In this document: one piece after another, positions 42,148-50,671 of the stretch
Position numbering within the stretch: position 1 is the stretch's first letter
Layout of the letters: each line of letters opens with the position of its first letter
NCBI GenBank assembly: GCA_964528845.1
Contig: CAZGVE010000018.1
Coordinates: 1 to 64,000 of the forward strand
DNA length: 64,000 bases
Direction of reading: 5' to 3'
From: FEN-1191 sp964528845
GTDB taxonomy: Bacteria > Pseudomonadota > Gammaproteobacteria > Steroidobacterales > Steroidobacteraceae
Made by a program: the position numbers and the translations under genes
Notes under the pieces: model-generated
What the model saw: the letters and a program-made list of their open reading frames with translations, nothing else
Told to the model about the DNA's origin: nothing
The model's database searches: none

Positions 42148-42198
42148 GCGTCAGGGCAGCGTCAGGGCTGCGTCACGACCGCGACAGGGCCGCGTCAG
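42148..42198. repeat. Tandem 11-bp repeat at the HU stop codon
   Basis: Four full copies and one partial of GCGTCAGGGCN (42148, 42159, 42170, 42181, 42192), with small changes in the third and fourth. The last copy holds the HU stop codon. On the minus strand each unit carries a TGACGC-type stop, so several stops follow in different frames. Confidence 0.75.
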
Positions 42199-42506
42199 TT
42201 CACGAAGCCCTTCAGGTTCTTCAGCGGCAGCGCGCGCACCTTCTTGCTGGCAGGCTTGGCCTTGAAGGTGATCTTCTCGCCGGTGAACGGATTCACGCCT
42301 TCACGCGCCTTGGTGGCCGGACGCTTGACGACCTTGAGCTTCAGCAGTCCCGGCAGTGTGAACAGACCGTTGCCGCGCAGGCTCTTCTTGATGATGCCGT
42401 TGAGGGCCTCAAATACCTCGCTGACCTGCTTGCGAGTGAGTTCCGTATCCTTGGAAATCTGGGCCAGAATTTCCGACTTCGTCGGTGCCCCGCCTTTTTT
42501 TGCCAT
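42195..42506 (-). CDS. HU-family DNA-binding protein
   Basis: Nucleoid protein of 103 residues, slightly longer than HU-alpha/beta. APTKSEILAQISKDTELTRK, VSEVFEALNGIIKKSLRGNG, FTLPGLLKLKVVKRPATKAR, and the DNA-contact arm REGVNPFTGEKITFKAKPAS, with a basic tail. ATG at 42506 has AGGAG nine bases upstream. A good sigma-70 promoter lies about 80 bases upstream. Confidence 0.95.
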   Translation of the reverse strand: MAKKGGAPTKSEILAQISKDTELTRKQVSEVFEALNGIIKKSLRGNGLFTLPGLLKLKVVKRPATKAREGVNPFTGEKITFKAKPASKKVRALPLKNLKGFVN

Positions 42507-42583
42507 TGCCGAATCTCCTGGAGTGTGAGCGGACGCCTGTTTGGTCGACGCTGCGAGACCAAAATCTGCATTGATCGGCGCGC

Positions 42584-42611
42584 AACATAACACACCGCTG
42601 CGCCGAGGCAA
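42584..42611 (-). promoter_or_regulatory. Sigma-70 promoter for the HU gene
   Basis: Minus strand TTGCCT, 16 bases, TATGTT. Predicted start near 42577, about 70 bases before the ATG. Confidence 0.55.
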
Positions 42612-42746
42612 ATGCTTTTTGAAGCGACGAGAATGCGCAAATGCCTTTTTTTATAGGCCCGGGGCGCACCACCGTGTCACGGCAATGTCAATGCCTGCTC
42701 GAGCCGGACGCGTGGAGCCGCTGCCCGCGCGTGCAGCGCGCCTGAC

Positions 42747-43274
42747 TCAACGCAGCAGAATCAGCAGCGTCTGTATCGCGATGCCGGCCCAGAGCGGGGA
42801 TAGATCCAGACCGCCGAGTGGCGGAATGAGCCGTCGGAACGGGCGCAGGACCGGCTCGCACAACGAGCTCAGCAGTCCGGCCGCAGGTGAATACGTGCCG
42901 GGTGCGATCAGCGACAGGGTCGCATAGAGAAGGATCGCGAAGAAATAGGTCCAGAGCGTTGTATGCAATATCTCGATCACCGCCAGGCGCAGCCAGGTCA
43001 GGGCCGGTGGCGGCCCGTAGCCACTGAGCAGCCAGGACACCGAGACCTCCAGCAGCGCGCAGATCGTGACCGCGACGCACGAGGCCGTATCCAACCGGCC
43101 GATGGCCGGCAGCAGCCGCCGCAATGGCACGATGACCGGGTTCGTCAGGTTCAGGATCGAGCGCGCGAGGGGGTTGCGGAAGTCCGCTCGCGACCACTGC
43201 AATAGCAGGCGCAGCAGGACTGCCAGCAGGCACAGCGACAGCAGTGTTTCGAGCAGGTAAATCAGTGCGGCCAT
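42747..43274 (-). CDS. yggT: YggT-family membrane protein
   Basis: 175 residues with two YggT repeats, each with two membrane helices: LLSLCLLAVLLRLLLQWS with NPLARSILNLTNPVIVPLRR, and TYFFAILLYATLSLI with LCEPVLRPFRRLIPPLGGLD. Role unclear; linked to osmotic or ion stress in some species. Its ATG begins directly after the proC TAA. Confidence 0.93.
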   Translation of the reverse strand: MAALIYLLETLLSLCLLAVLLRLLLQWSRADFRNPLARSILNLTNPVIVPLRRLLPAIGRLDTASCVAVTICALLEVSVSWLLSGYGPPPALTWLRLAVIEILHTTLWTYFFAILLYATLSLIAPGTYSPAAGLLSSLCEPVLRPFRRLIPPLGGLDLSPLWAGIAIQTLLILLR

Positions 43275-44108
43275 TTAGATTGAGTCTCGAATCTGCGCTG
43301 CGAGCTGTGCGGCGAGTTCGGCACTGCGCTGCGCCGCCGCCCCGAGCGCACGTGCGACGAGCGCCTCGAATCCGCCTGCCTCGAAGCACCGCAATGCCGC
43401 TTCGGTGGTGCCGCCGCGCGAAGTCACCGCGGCGCGCTGGTCGCTGAGCGTACCGCCGTCGTGCGCGAGCTGACCGGCCCCGTACAGCGTCTCGGTGGCC
43501 AGCAGCAGCGCTGTCTCTCGCTCGAGTCCCAGAGCGCACGCCGCCTGCGCCAGGTGCTCCGCCAGCAGGAAGAAATAGGCGGGGCCGCTGCCAGACAAGG
43601 CGGTCACGACGTCGAGATCCGGTTCCGCGCGCAGCCAGACGCTGCGCCCGGCGCTGGCTGCGACGATTTCAACGAGCGCGCGCTGATCGGGATGCAGGCC
43701 CGGCGCCGCATACAGCCCGGTTACCCCAGCCCCCACCAGGGCCGGACGGTTTGGCATCGCACGCACGATCGGCATCCCCGCCGGACACAGACGCGCGAGA
43801 TCGGCGATGCGTACTCCTGCCGCGATCGACAGCAGCACCGGCAGCGGCTCCTTAAGTGCGCCGCGCAGTTCGCGGAGCACCCGGGCGATTTCCTGAGGCT
43901 TGACCGCCAGCACGACCAGGCGCGCGTCCCGGAGCGCGTCACGGTTGTCCGCCGTCACCGTGATTCCGAAATCACGCACCAACGCGGCGCGTACCGCGGC
44001 TACCGGCTCGCCAACGCACAACCGCGGCGCCGCGGCGCCGCGGCGCAGCAGACCGGCGATCAGCGCGCGCGCCATGTTGCCGCCGCCGATGAAGCTGATG
44101 TCGTTCAT
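43275..44108 (-). CDS. proC: Pyrroline-5-carboxylate reductase ProC
   Basis: Last step of proline synthesis. It has 277 residues: N-terminal ISFIGGGNMARALIAGLLRR, VVLAVKPQEIARVLREL, CPAGMPIVRAMPNRPALVGA, and the C-terminal LSGSGPAYFFLLAEHLAQAA with VTSRGGTTEAALRCFEAGG. In the yggS-proC-yggT series common in gammaproteobacteria. Confidence 0.97.
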   Translation of the reverse strand: MNDISFIGGGNMARALIAGLLRRGAAAPRLCVGEPVAAVRAALVRDFGITVTADNRDALRDARLVVLAVKPQEIARVLRELRGALKEPLPVLLSIAAGVRIADLARLCPAGMPIVRAMPNRPALVGAGVTGLYAAPGLHPDQRALVEIVAASAGRSVWLRAEPDLDVVTALSGSGPAYFFLLAEHLAQAACALGLERETALLLATETLYGAGQLAHDGGTLSDQRAAVTSRGGTTEAALRCFEAGGFEALVARALGAAAQRSAELAAQLAAQIRDSI

Positions 44109-44133
44109 CGCGGCATTCTAGCGGCGCTGCGCT

Positions 44134-44847
44134 TCAAGATCGCGGTCCAAACAGCGAGGTGCCGATCCGGACCAGCGTGGAACCGGCAGCGATGGCGTCG
44201 CGGTAATCCGCACTCATGCCCATCGAGAGAGTATCCAGCCCGAGATCCGGTCGGTTGATCTGCCGCTGCAGGTCGCGCAGCGCCGCAAAGCTGCGACGAT
44301 TCTCATCCGCGCCGCGGCCCTCCGGCAGGATGCACATCAGACCGCGCAGGCGCAGTCGCGGCAGCGCGTGCACCGCCGCGGCGAGCGCGCCGACCTGCGC
44401 CGGCTCCACTCCGCCCTTGCGTGCATCGCCTGCGATATTGACCTGCAGGCACACCTCGAGCGGCCGGGCGTGGAAAGGTCGCTGCTCGGACAGGCGCTCG
44501 GCCACCTTGAGCCGGTCGACGCCATGCACCCAGTCGAAATGCGTGGCGATCGGACGCGTCTTGTTGGCCTGAATCCGGCCGATGAAGTGCCAGGTCAAGC
44601 CGAGTTCCTGCAGCGCCTGGATCTTCGGCAGCGCCTCGGCGACGTAGCTTTCGCCGAAGTCGCGCAGGCCGGCCGCGGCGGCGGCGCGAACCTGCGCGGC
44701 CTCATGACCCTTGCTGACCGCCAGCAGCGTGATGCAGTGCTCATTACGGCCGGCGTCCCGCGCCGCGGCTGCAATCTGTGCGCGCAGCAGCGCCAGATTC
44801 GCGGTCAGCCCCGGCGCCGCAAGTGAATTCTGCGGAGCGATTAACAT
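44134..44847 (-). CDS. yggS: PLP homeostasis protein YggS
   Basis: Pyridoxal-phosphate-binding protein of 237 residues, TIM-barrel without known enzyme activity. ITLLAVSKGHEAAQVRAAAA (PLP Lys), LRDFGESYVAEALPKIQALQ, LTWHFIGRIQANKTRPIATH, LCLQVNIAGDA-like VCLQVNIAGDARKGGV, and LSMGMSADYRDAIAAGSTLV. ATG 44847 preferred; a TTG at 44859 is possible and has GGAGG close by. Confidence 0.95.
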   Translation of the reverse strand: MLIAPQNSLAAPGLTANLALLRAQIAAAARDAGRNEHCITLLAVSKGHEAAQVRAAAAAGLRDFGESYVAEALPKIQALQELGLTWHFIGRIQANKTRPIATHFDWVHGVDRLKVAERLSEQRPFHARPLEVCLQVNIAGDARKGGVEPAQVGALAAAVHALPRLRLRGLMCILPEGRGADENRRSFAALRDLQRQINRPDLGLDTLSMGMSADYRDAIAAGSTLVRIGTSLFGPRS

Positions 44848-44869
44848 ATTGGTTGTCAAGGCCCTCCGC

Positions 44870-44875
44870 TATACT
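44870..44875 (+). promoter_or_regulatory. Candidate -10 of pilT
   Basis: TATACT in the yggS-pilT divergent gap. A -35 at 16-18 bases is poor (TATTGG at 17). Start near 44882, 64 bases before the ATG. Confidence 0.4.
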
Positions 44876-44945
44876 CCGACTGGCCTGTGCCATCCTACCG
44901 GACACGGGCATTCAACTGTCGCGAGACCAGCGAGGAAGAACCTGG

Positions 44946-45986
<1,041 letters not shown>

Positions 45987-46031
45987 GCCGGTACCCCTCG
46001 AGGGAGCCGGTAGCCCGTACACGAGGCAGCA

Positions 46032-47186
46032 ATGGATCGCGAACAAGCTATCAAGCTGATGCAGGAACTGCTCAAGCGGGTCGTCGAACGGGCGGCCTCC
46101 GACCTGTTCATCACCGCCGGCTTCCCGCCTGCGATCAAGATCGACGGCGAGATCCGGCCGCAGATGGAGCGGGCGCTTACCTCCGAACAGTCCGCAATGC
46201 TGGTGCGGGCGATCATGAATGACCGGCAGACCCGGGAGTTCGATGCCAGCAAGGAGTGCAATTTCGCGATCGCGCCGCCCGGCATCGGTCGCTTCCGGGT
46301 CAGCGCATTCGTGCAGCAGAGCCATGTCGGTTGTGTGATCCGCCTGATCAACGCGAAGATACCCTCGTTCGAGGAGCTCGAGCTGCCGCCGGTGCTCAAG
46401 GAAGTCGTGCTCTCCAAGCGCGGCCTGGTCATCGTCGTCGGCGGGACCGGATCGGGCAAGTCGACCACGCTCGCCTCCATGGTCGGCTTCCGCAACGACA
46501 AGACCCGCGGCCACATCGTCACGATCGAGGATCCGGTCGAGTACGTGCACCAGCACAAGGGCTGCGTGATCACTCACCGCGAGGTCGGCGTCGATACCGA
46601 TTCCTGGCACGCCGCGCTCAAGAATACGCTGCGCCAGGCCCCCGACGTGATCCTGATCGGCGAGATCAGGGATCGCGAAACCATGGAGTATGGCATCCAG
46701 TTCGCCGAGACCGGTCACCTCGTGCTCGCGACGCTGCACGCCAACAGCTCGAACCAGGCGCTGGACCGCATCATCAATTTCTTCCCCGAGGAGCGGCGCG
46801 AGCAGCTGCTGATGGACCTGTCGCTGAACATTCGCGGCCTGATCTCGCAGCGGCTGATTCCGCGCGAGTCCGGATCCGGGCGCATCGCGGCGATGGAGAT
46901 CATGCTCAATTCGCCACTGGTGCAGGACCTGATATTTCGTGGTGATGTCGCCAAGATCAAGGAAGTCATGGCGCGCTCCACCCGGATCGGCATGAAGACC
47001 TTCGACCAGTCGTTGTTCGAACTCTACGAACAGGGGATCATTTCCTACGAGGATGCACTGCGCAATTCGGATTCCAAGAACGAGCTGCGGCTGCGCGTCA
47101 AGCTGGAATCCAAGCGCGAGAGCAAGCCCATAGAGTCGGACGGCGAGTTGACCATCGTCGAGGACCTGCAGGGCAAGAACTTCTAG
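46032..47186 (+). CDS. pilU: PilT-dependent retraction ATPase PilU
   Basis: Accessory retraction motor, which in other species needs PilT and adds force. It has 384 residues: LLKRVVERAASDLFITAGFP, Walker A VGGTGSGKSTTLASMV, IVTIEDPVEYVHQHKGCV, DVILIGEIRDRETMEYGI, LVLATLHANSSNQALDRI, ending in a long charged tail. The region equivalent to AIRNLIRE reads SPLVQDLIFRGD, the PilU form. 45 bases after pilT. Confidence 0.95.
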   Translation: MDREQAIKLMQELLKRVVERAASDLFITAGFPPAIKIDGEIRPQMERALTSEQSAMLVRAIMNDRQTREFDASKECNFAIAPPGIGRFRVSAFVQQSHVGCVIRLINAKIPSFEELELPPVLKEVVLSKRGLVIVVGGTGSGKSTTLASMVGFRNDKTRGHIVTIEDPVEYVHQHKGCVITHREVGVDTDSWHAALKNTLRQAPDVILIGEIRDRETMEYGIQFAETGHLVLATLHANSSNQALDRIINFFPEERREQLLMDLSLNIRGLISQRLIPRESGSGRIAAMEIMLNSPLVQDLIFRGDVAKIKEVMARSTRIGMKTFDQSLFELYEQGIISYEDALRNSDSKNELRLRVKLESKRESKPIESDGELTIVEDLQGKNF

Positions 47187-47193
47187 GCCGCGA

Positions 47194-48309
47194 ATGTCCG
47201 CAGATCCGCTCGACCTGACCGCGAACGAACCCGGAATCGACGCTACGCCGTCGATCAATACCCGCCCGCTTTTCAAGCTGATGGTGGAGCGCCGGGCATC
47301 GGACCTGTTCTTCACCTCGAACTCGCCGATCAAGATCAAGATCGAGGGGCAGATCTTTCCGGTCAACAAGCAGGTGCTGCCGCCGGCCGCGGTGCGCACG
47401 ATCTGCCTCGGGCTCATGTCACCGGAGCAGATCGAGCAGTTTCAGCGCGACCTGGAAATCGACTTCGCGATCTCCGAGCCCGGGCTCGGCCGCTTCCGCG
47501 TCAATATCTTCCTGCAGCGCGGCTATCCGGCCATGGTGCTGCGCTACATCACCGCCGACATGCCAAGGCTCGAGACGCTGGGTCTGCCCGCCGTGCTGAG
47601 CGATCTGGCCATGATCAAGCGCGGCCTGATCCTGCTGGTCGGCTCGACCGGGTCCGGCAAGTCCACGACGCTGGCGGCGATGATCAATCACCGTAATGAG
47701 AGCGCTTCGGACCATATCGTCACGATCGAGGACCCGATCGAGTTCCTGCACTCCAACAAGCGCTCGATCATCAACCAGCGCGAGGTGGGGCTCGATACGC
47801 GCAGCTACGAGCGCGCGCTGCGCAGCGTGATGCGGGCGGCGCCCGACGTGATCCTGATCGGGGAGATCCGGGACCGCGAGAGCATGCAGGCGGCCATCAG
47901 CCTCGCCGGCACCGGGCATCTGGTGCTCGCCACGCTGCACGCCAATAACTGCGCCGAGACGCTGGACCGCATCCTCAACATGTTCCCGCGCGACCAGCAC
48001 CAGCAGGCGACGCTGGATCTGTCGCAGTACCTGCGCGCGATCCTCGCGCAGCGGCTGGTCATGGGCGCCGACAAGAAGCGGGTCGCCGCCGTCGAGGTCC
48101 TGATCAACACGCCGCACATCGCCGAACTGATCAAGCGCGGCGACGTGAGCTCGATCAAGGAATCGATCATGCGCAGCGGCGACCACGACGTGTGCAGCTT
48201 CGATTCTGCGCTGCACAAGCTGTTCAAGGAGGGCCGCATCACGCTCGAGGAGGCGCTCGCGAATGCCGATTCGCGCACCAACCTCGAGGCGAAGATCAAC
48301 TTCGGCTAG
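47194..48309 (+). CDS. Second PilU-like ATPase
   Basis: A third PilT/PilU-family ATPase, 371 residues, eight bases after pilU. LFKLMVERRASDLFFTSNSP, Walker A VGSTGSGKSTTLAAMI, IVTIEDPIEFLHSNKRSII, DVILIGEIRDRESMQAAI, LVLATLHANNCAETLDRI, and TPHIAELIKRGDVSSIKES in place of the PilT motif. All catalytic boxes are intact. It groups with PilU by these motifs, but the N-terminus (LDLTANEPGIDATPSINTRP) differs and carries no long C-terminal tail. It looks like a duplicated and diverged PilU. Confidence 0.92.
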   Translation: MSADPLDLTANEPGIDATPSINTRPLFKLMVERRASDLFFTSNSPIKIKIEGQIFPVNKQVLPPAAVRTICLGLMSPEQIEQFQRDLEIDFAISEPGLGRFRVNIFLQRGYPAMVLRYITADMPRLETLGLPAVLSDLAMIKRGLILLVGSTGSGKSTTLAAMINHRNESASDHIVTIEDPIEFLHSNKRSIINQREVGLDTRSYERALRSVMRAAPDVILIGEIRDRESMQAAISLAGTGHLVLATLHANNCAETLDRILNMFPRDQHQQATLDLSQYLRAILAQRLVMGADKKRVAAVEVLINTPHIAELIKRGDVSSIKESIMRSGDHDVCSFDSALHKLFKEGRITLEEALANADSRTNLEAKINFG

Positions 48310-48343
48310 CGGCGCGCAGCCGCCCCGGCCGGCAAGCGCCGCC

Positions 48344-49762
48344 TCAGGCGGGAACCGGCTGGCGCAGCCGGCGGATCAGCGGCGCCATCGCGATCATGGT
48401 CGCGAACAGCAGCACGATCTCCGTCGTGTAGACGAAGGTATAGCCCCGGACCGAGCCGGCCAGTGTCGCCGATGCGAGGCTGCCCGCACCCGCATACTCG
48501 TGCGCGACGAGGTCGCGCAGGATTCCTCCCAGTGCGACCGCAATTCCTGCCGCCGAGGCCTGTACCGCACCCCACGCACCAAGTGCGAGGCCGCGCTGGT
48601 CCGCCGGCGCCAGATTCATGGTCGCGGTCAGGGTGCCATGGCCGAACAGTCCGCCGCCAAAACCGATCAGCAGGGTGCCGAATCCGAACAGCAACGTGGA
48701 ATCGAACGGCGCCGCCAGGATCACCGCCATGAAGGCGGGCACGCCGACCAGCGCACCGATGCTCGCCATCCGGAACGGGTCGAAGCCGCGGCTCAACACC
48801 CGCGAGGCGAGCCCGAAGCCGAGCAGCCCGCCGAGCGCCAGCGTCGCGGTCAGGCGGGTCGTCGATCCGACCGTCAGGTGCAGGATCTGCCCGCCATAGG
48901 GTTCGAGCAGCACGTCCTCCATGCTGAAGGCCATGGTGCCCAGTCCCACCGAGACCAGGCGCCGCAGCGCGCTGTCGCCGTGGCTGAAGCTGTTCCAGGA
49001 GTCGCGGAAGGCGGGCTGACGGCGGGGTACGGTGCCCAGGGTGCGCGTCGGCCGGCGCGACTCCTGCTTCCACAGCGCGATCACGTTCAGGATCATGGTC
49101 ACGAGGGCTGCGCCCTGGATGACCTGGACCAGCTTGCCGGCCGTGAAATTCACCAGCACCGACCCGAATACCAGCGCGCTCACGATCATGCCGACCAGCA
49201 GCATCACGTACATCAGGCCGACGACTTTGGGCTGCGATTCCGCGGGCGCGAGGTCGGTCGCCAGCGCGAGGCCGACGGTCTGCGTCGTGTGCAGCCCGGC
49301 ACCCACCAGCAGGAAGGCCAGGCCGGCACCCAGCTGACCGATCCATACGGGCGCGCGGCTGGATTCACCGGCGCCTGAGAGCACCAGCAGCGCGAAGGGC
49401 ATGATCGCGAGCCCCCCGAACTGCACCAGTGTGCCCTGCCAGATGAAAGGCACGCGCTTCCAGCCGAGTTCGGAACGGTGGGTATCGGAGCGGAACCCGA
49501 TCAGCGCGCGGAACGGTGCGAACAGCAGTGGCAGCGCCAGCATCACCGCGACCAGGGAGGCGGGAACGCCAAGCTCGACGATCATGACGCGGTTGAGCGT
49601 CCCGATCAGCAGCACCAGCGCCATGCCGACCGAGACCTGGAATAGCGACAGGCGCAGCAGCCGGGACAGCGGCAGGTCGGGCGTCGCGACATCGGCGAAT
49701 GGCAGAAAGCGCGGGCCGAGATCGACCCACGCGCGCAGGAGCCGTTGACTGATTCGCGGCAT
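48344..49762 (-). CDS. pucC: Light-harvesting complex assembly transporter PucC (BCH family)
   Basis: MFS-fold membrane protein of 472 residues with about 12 helices, needed for LH2 assembly in purple bacteria. LSRLLRLSLFQVSVGMALVL, LIGTLNRVMIVELGVPASLV, RALIGFRSDTHRSELGWKRV, PFIWQGTLVQFGGLAIMPFA and FGHGTLTATMNLAPADQRGL are typical. The start used is the ATG at 49762; an in-frame start at 49834 would cover the hairpin. It follows pucBA, giving the classical pucBAC order. Related LhaA and bch proteins share the fold, but context favours PucC. Confidence 0.93.
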   Translation of the reverse strand: MPRISQRLLRAWVDLGPRFLPFADVATPDLPLSRLLRLSLFQVSVGMALVLLIGTLNRVMIVELGVPASLVAVMLALPLLFAPFRALIGFRSDTHRSELGWKRVPFIWQGTLVQFGGLAIMPFALLVLSGAGESSRAPVWIGQLGAGLAFLLVGAGLHTTQTVGLALATDLAPAESQPKVVGLMYVMLLVGMIVSALVFGSVLVNFTAGKLVQVIQGAALVTMILNVIALWKQESRRPTRTLGTVPRRQPAFRDSWNSFSHGDSALRRLVSVGLGTMAFSMEDVLLEPYGGQILHLTVGSTTRLTATLALGGLLGFGLASRVLSRGFDPFRMASIGALVGVPAFMAVILAAPFDSTLLFGFGTLLIGFGGGLFGHGTLTATMNLAPADQRGLALGAWGAVQASAAGIAVALGGILRDLVAHEYAGAGSLASATLAGSVRGYTFVYTTEIVLLFATMIAMAPLIRRLRQPVPA

Positions 49763-49788
49763 GCCTGTGAATTCGTTCGCCGGAGAAC

Positions 49789-49820
49789 GGGGGCAGGGAC
49801 CACCTAAGGTCCCCGCCCCC
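49789..49820 (-). promoter_or_regulatory. Intercistronic hairpin between pucA and pucC
   Basis: On the minus strand GGGGGCGGGGACC pairs with GGTCCCTGCCCCC (13 bases, one mismatch) around a TTAGGT loop. No U-run follows, so it should act as a 3' stabiliser for pucBA message and reduce transcription into pucC, as such hairpins do in puf and puc operons. Confidence 0.75.
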
Positions 49821-49848
49821 TTAACGGACATCAATCAGCGGATAGCGA

Positions 49849-50037
49849 TTACTTCGCGTCCGCCGCGGGTGCCGCTGCCGCGTGCTTGCCCGCCGCACCA
49901 TTCCAGTACGACGGATACCACGAGGTGTGGCTCAGTATCGACCAATGCACCAGCAGTGCGATGATCGTGACTGATCCTAAGAACAGCGGCAGGCCTACCG
50001 TGGGCTTTACCACCAGCCAGATTCTTGCCTGGTTCAT
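49849..50037 (-). CDS. pucA: Light-harvesting complex 2 alpha subunit PucA
   Basis: Antenna apoprotein of 62 residues, one membrane helix. MNQARIWLVVKPTVGLPLFL followed by GSVTIIALLVHWSILSHTSW and YPSYWNG. His31 (bacteriochlorophyll ligand), Tyr44 and Trp45 fall at the exact positions that define the B850 form in Rhodoblastus acidophilus LH2. The C-terminal tail is Ala/Pro rich (AAGKHAAAAPAADAK). It starts 12 bases after pucB. Confidence 0.97.
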   Translation of the reverse strand: MNQARIWLVVKPTVGLPLFLGSVTIIALLVHWSILSHTSWYPSYWNGAAGKHAAAAPAADAK

Positions 50038-50049
50038 GTTGAGCCCCTG

Positions 50050-50205
50050 TCAGTGAAGCCAAGGTGTGTAGATGTACGCAAGAATGTGCGCAACCACGGC
50101 GATCGCGAAGAATACCCGCGATCCATCGATGACGTGCTTGTGCAATTCCTCCGCCTCCGCCACGGTAAGGCCCGTTGGCCAGACTCTGTTCGGATCTTCT
50201 GCCAT
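50050..50205 (-). CDS. pucB: Light-harvesting complex 2 beta subunit PucB
   Basis: Antenna apoprotein of 51 residues. WPTGLTVAEAEELHKHVIDG, then SRVFFAIAVVAHILAYIYTP and WLH. The central His in VAHILA binds B850, the N-terminal HKH region and Arg in GSRVF match the LH2 beta pattern, and PWLH ends it. ATG 50205 has AAGGAG eight bases upstream; the frame is open to 50256. The leader from the predicted promoter is about 190 bases long. Confidence 0.97.
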   Translation of the reverse strand: MAEDPNRVWPTGLTVAEAEELHKHVIDGSRVFFAIAVVAHILAYIYTPWLH

Positions 50206-50402
50206 TGCTATAACTCCTTGAGAGACATGCATGCAATCACGTGCTGACACCCGCACGAGGGTTGTTCATTGCCCCGGCAATCCGGAGGACAGTGGACACT
50301 GGTTGAACCGCCGCGGACTGTGCCGGCGCAATCCACCTCGCGTGGTGCTCGTGCTGCTTCGAAGGCTGCAATGACGGCCGGTCGTGGGTTCTTTGCGTCG
50401 TC

Positions 50403-50442
50403 AGTCTACGCTGACACTTCGTATTGTCAACTTGATGGTACA
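50403..50442 (-). promoter_or_regulatory. puc promoter with overlapping TGT-N12-ACA operator
   Basis: Minus strand TTGACA (50425-50430), 16 bases, TAGACT (50403-50408): a strong sigma-70 type promoter. TGT-N12-ACA at 50425-50442, the binding pattern of the PpsR/CrtJ repressor, covers the -35. A TGACA-N8-TGTCA palindrome (50412-50429) lies between -35 and -10. Repressor binding here would block polymerase, and would also affect the divergent gene at 50462. Confidence 0.7.
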
Positions 50443-50461
50443 CTCGCCGGGGAGGGTCGAC

Positions 50462-50671
50462 ATGCGAGTGGAATACCTGGCCGGTGCCTTACTGTTCGCG
50501 ATCGGGCTGTTCTTCATCCCGTTGCGCAGCCCGTCGCGGCAGCGCGCGGCGGCGTCCCCGCAGCGCCCCGGTGTCCTGCCCGCGTGGCTGGACCTGCTGG
50601 TCCTGTGGGGGATGGGGCTGGTATGCCTCTTGTTCGGCGTCGCGCTGCTGCTAGGACGGGTGCGGTTCTGA
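50462..50671 (+). CDS. Small two-helix membrane protein divergent from puc
   Basis: 69 residues: two helices (LAGALLFAIGLFFIPL and LLVLWGMGLVCLLFGVALLL) joined by a basic loop (RSPSRQRAAASPQR). ATG 50462 has GGGGAGGG six bases upstream, a strong ribosome site. An extended -10, TGGTACACT, lies at 50436-50444 on this strand, inside the puc operator. The last 21 bases overlap the convergent pyrK end. No family recognised; a role with the antenna is possible only by location. Confidence 0.6.
   Translation: MRVEYLAGALLFAIGLFFIPLRSPSRQRAAASPQRPGVLPAWLDLLVLWGMGLVCLLFGVALLLGRVRF

Noticed and set aside
42148..42198. Short CRISPR or integron-type repeat
   Set aside because: 11-base units directly adjacent, no spacers or recombination-site features.
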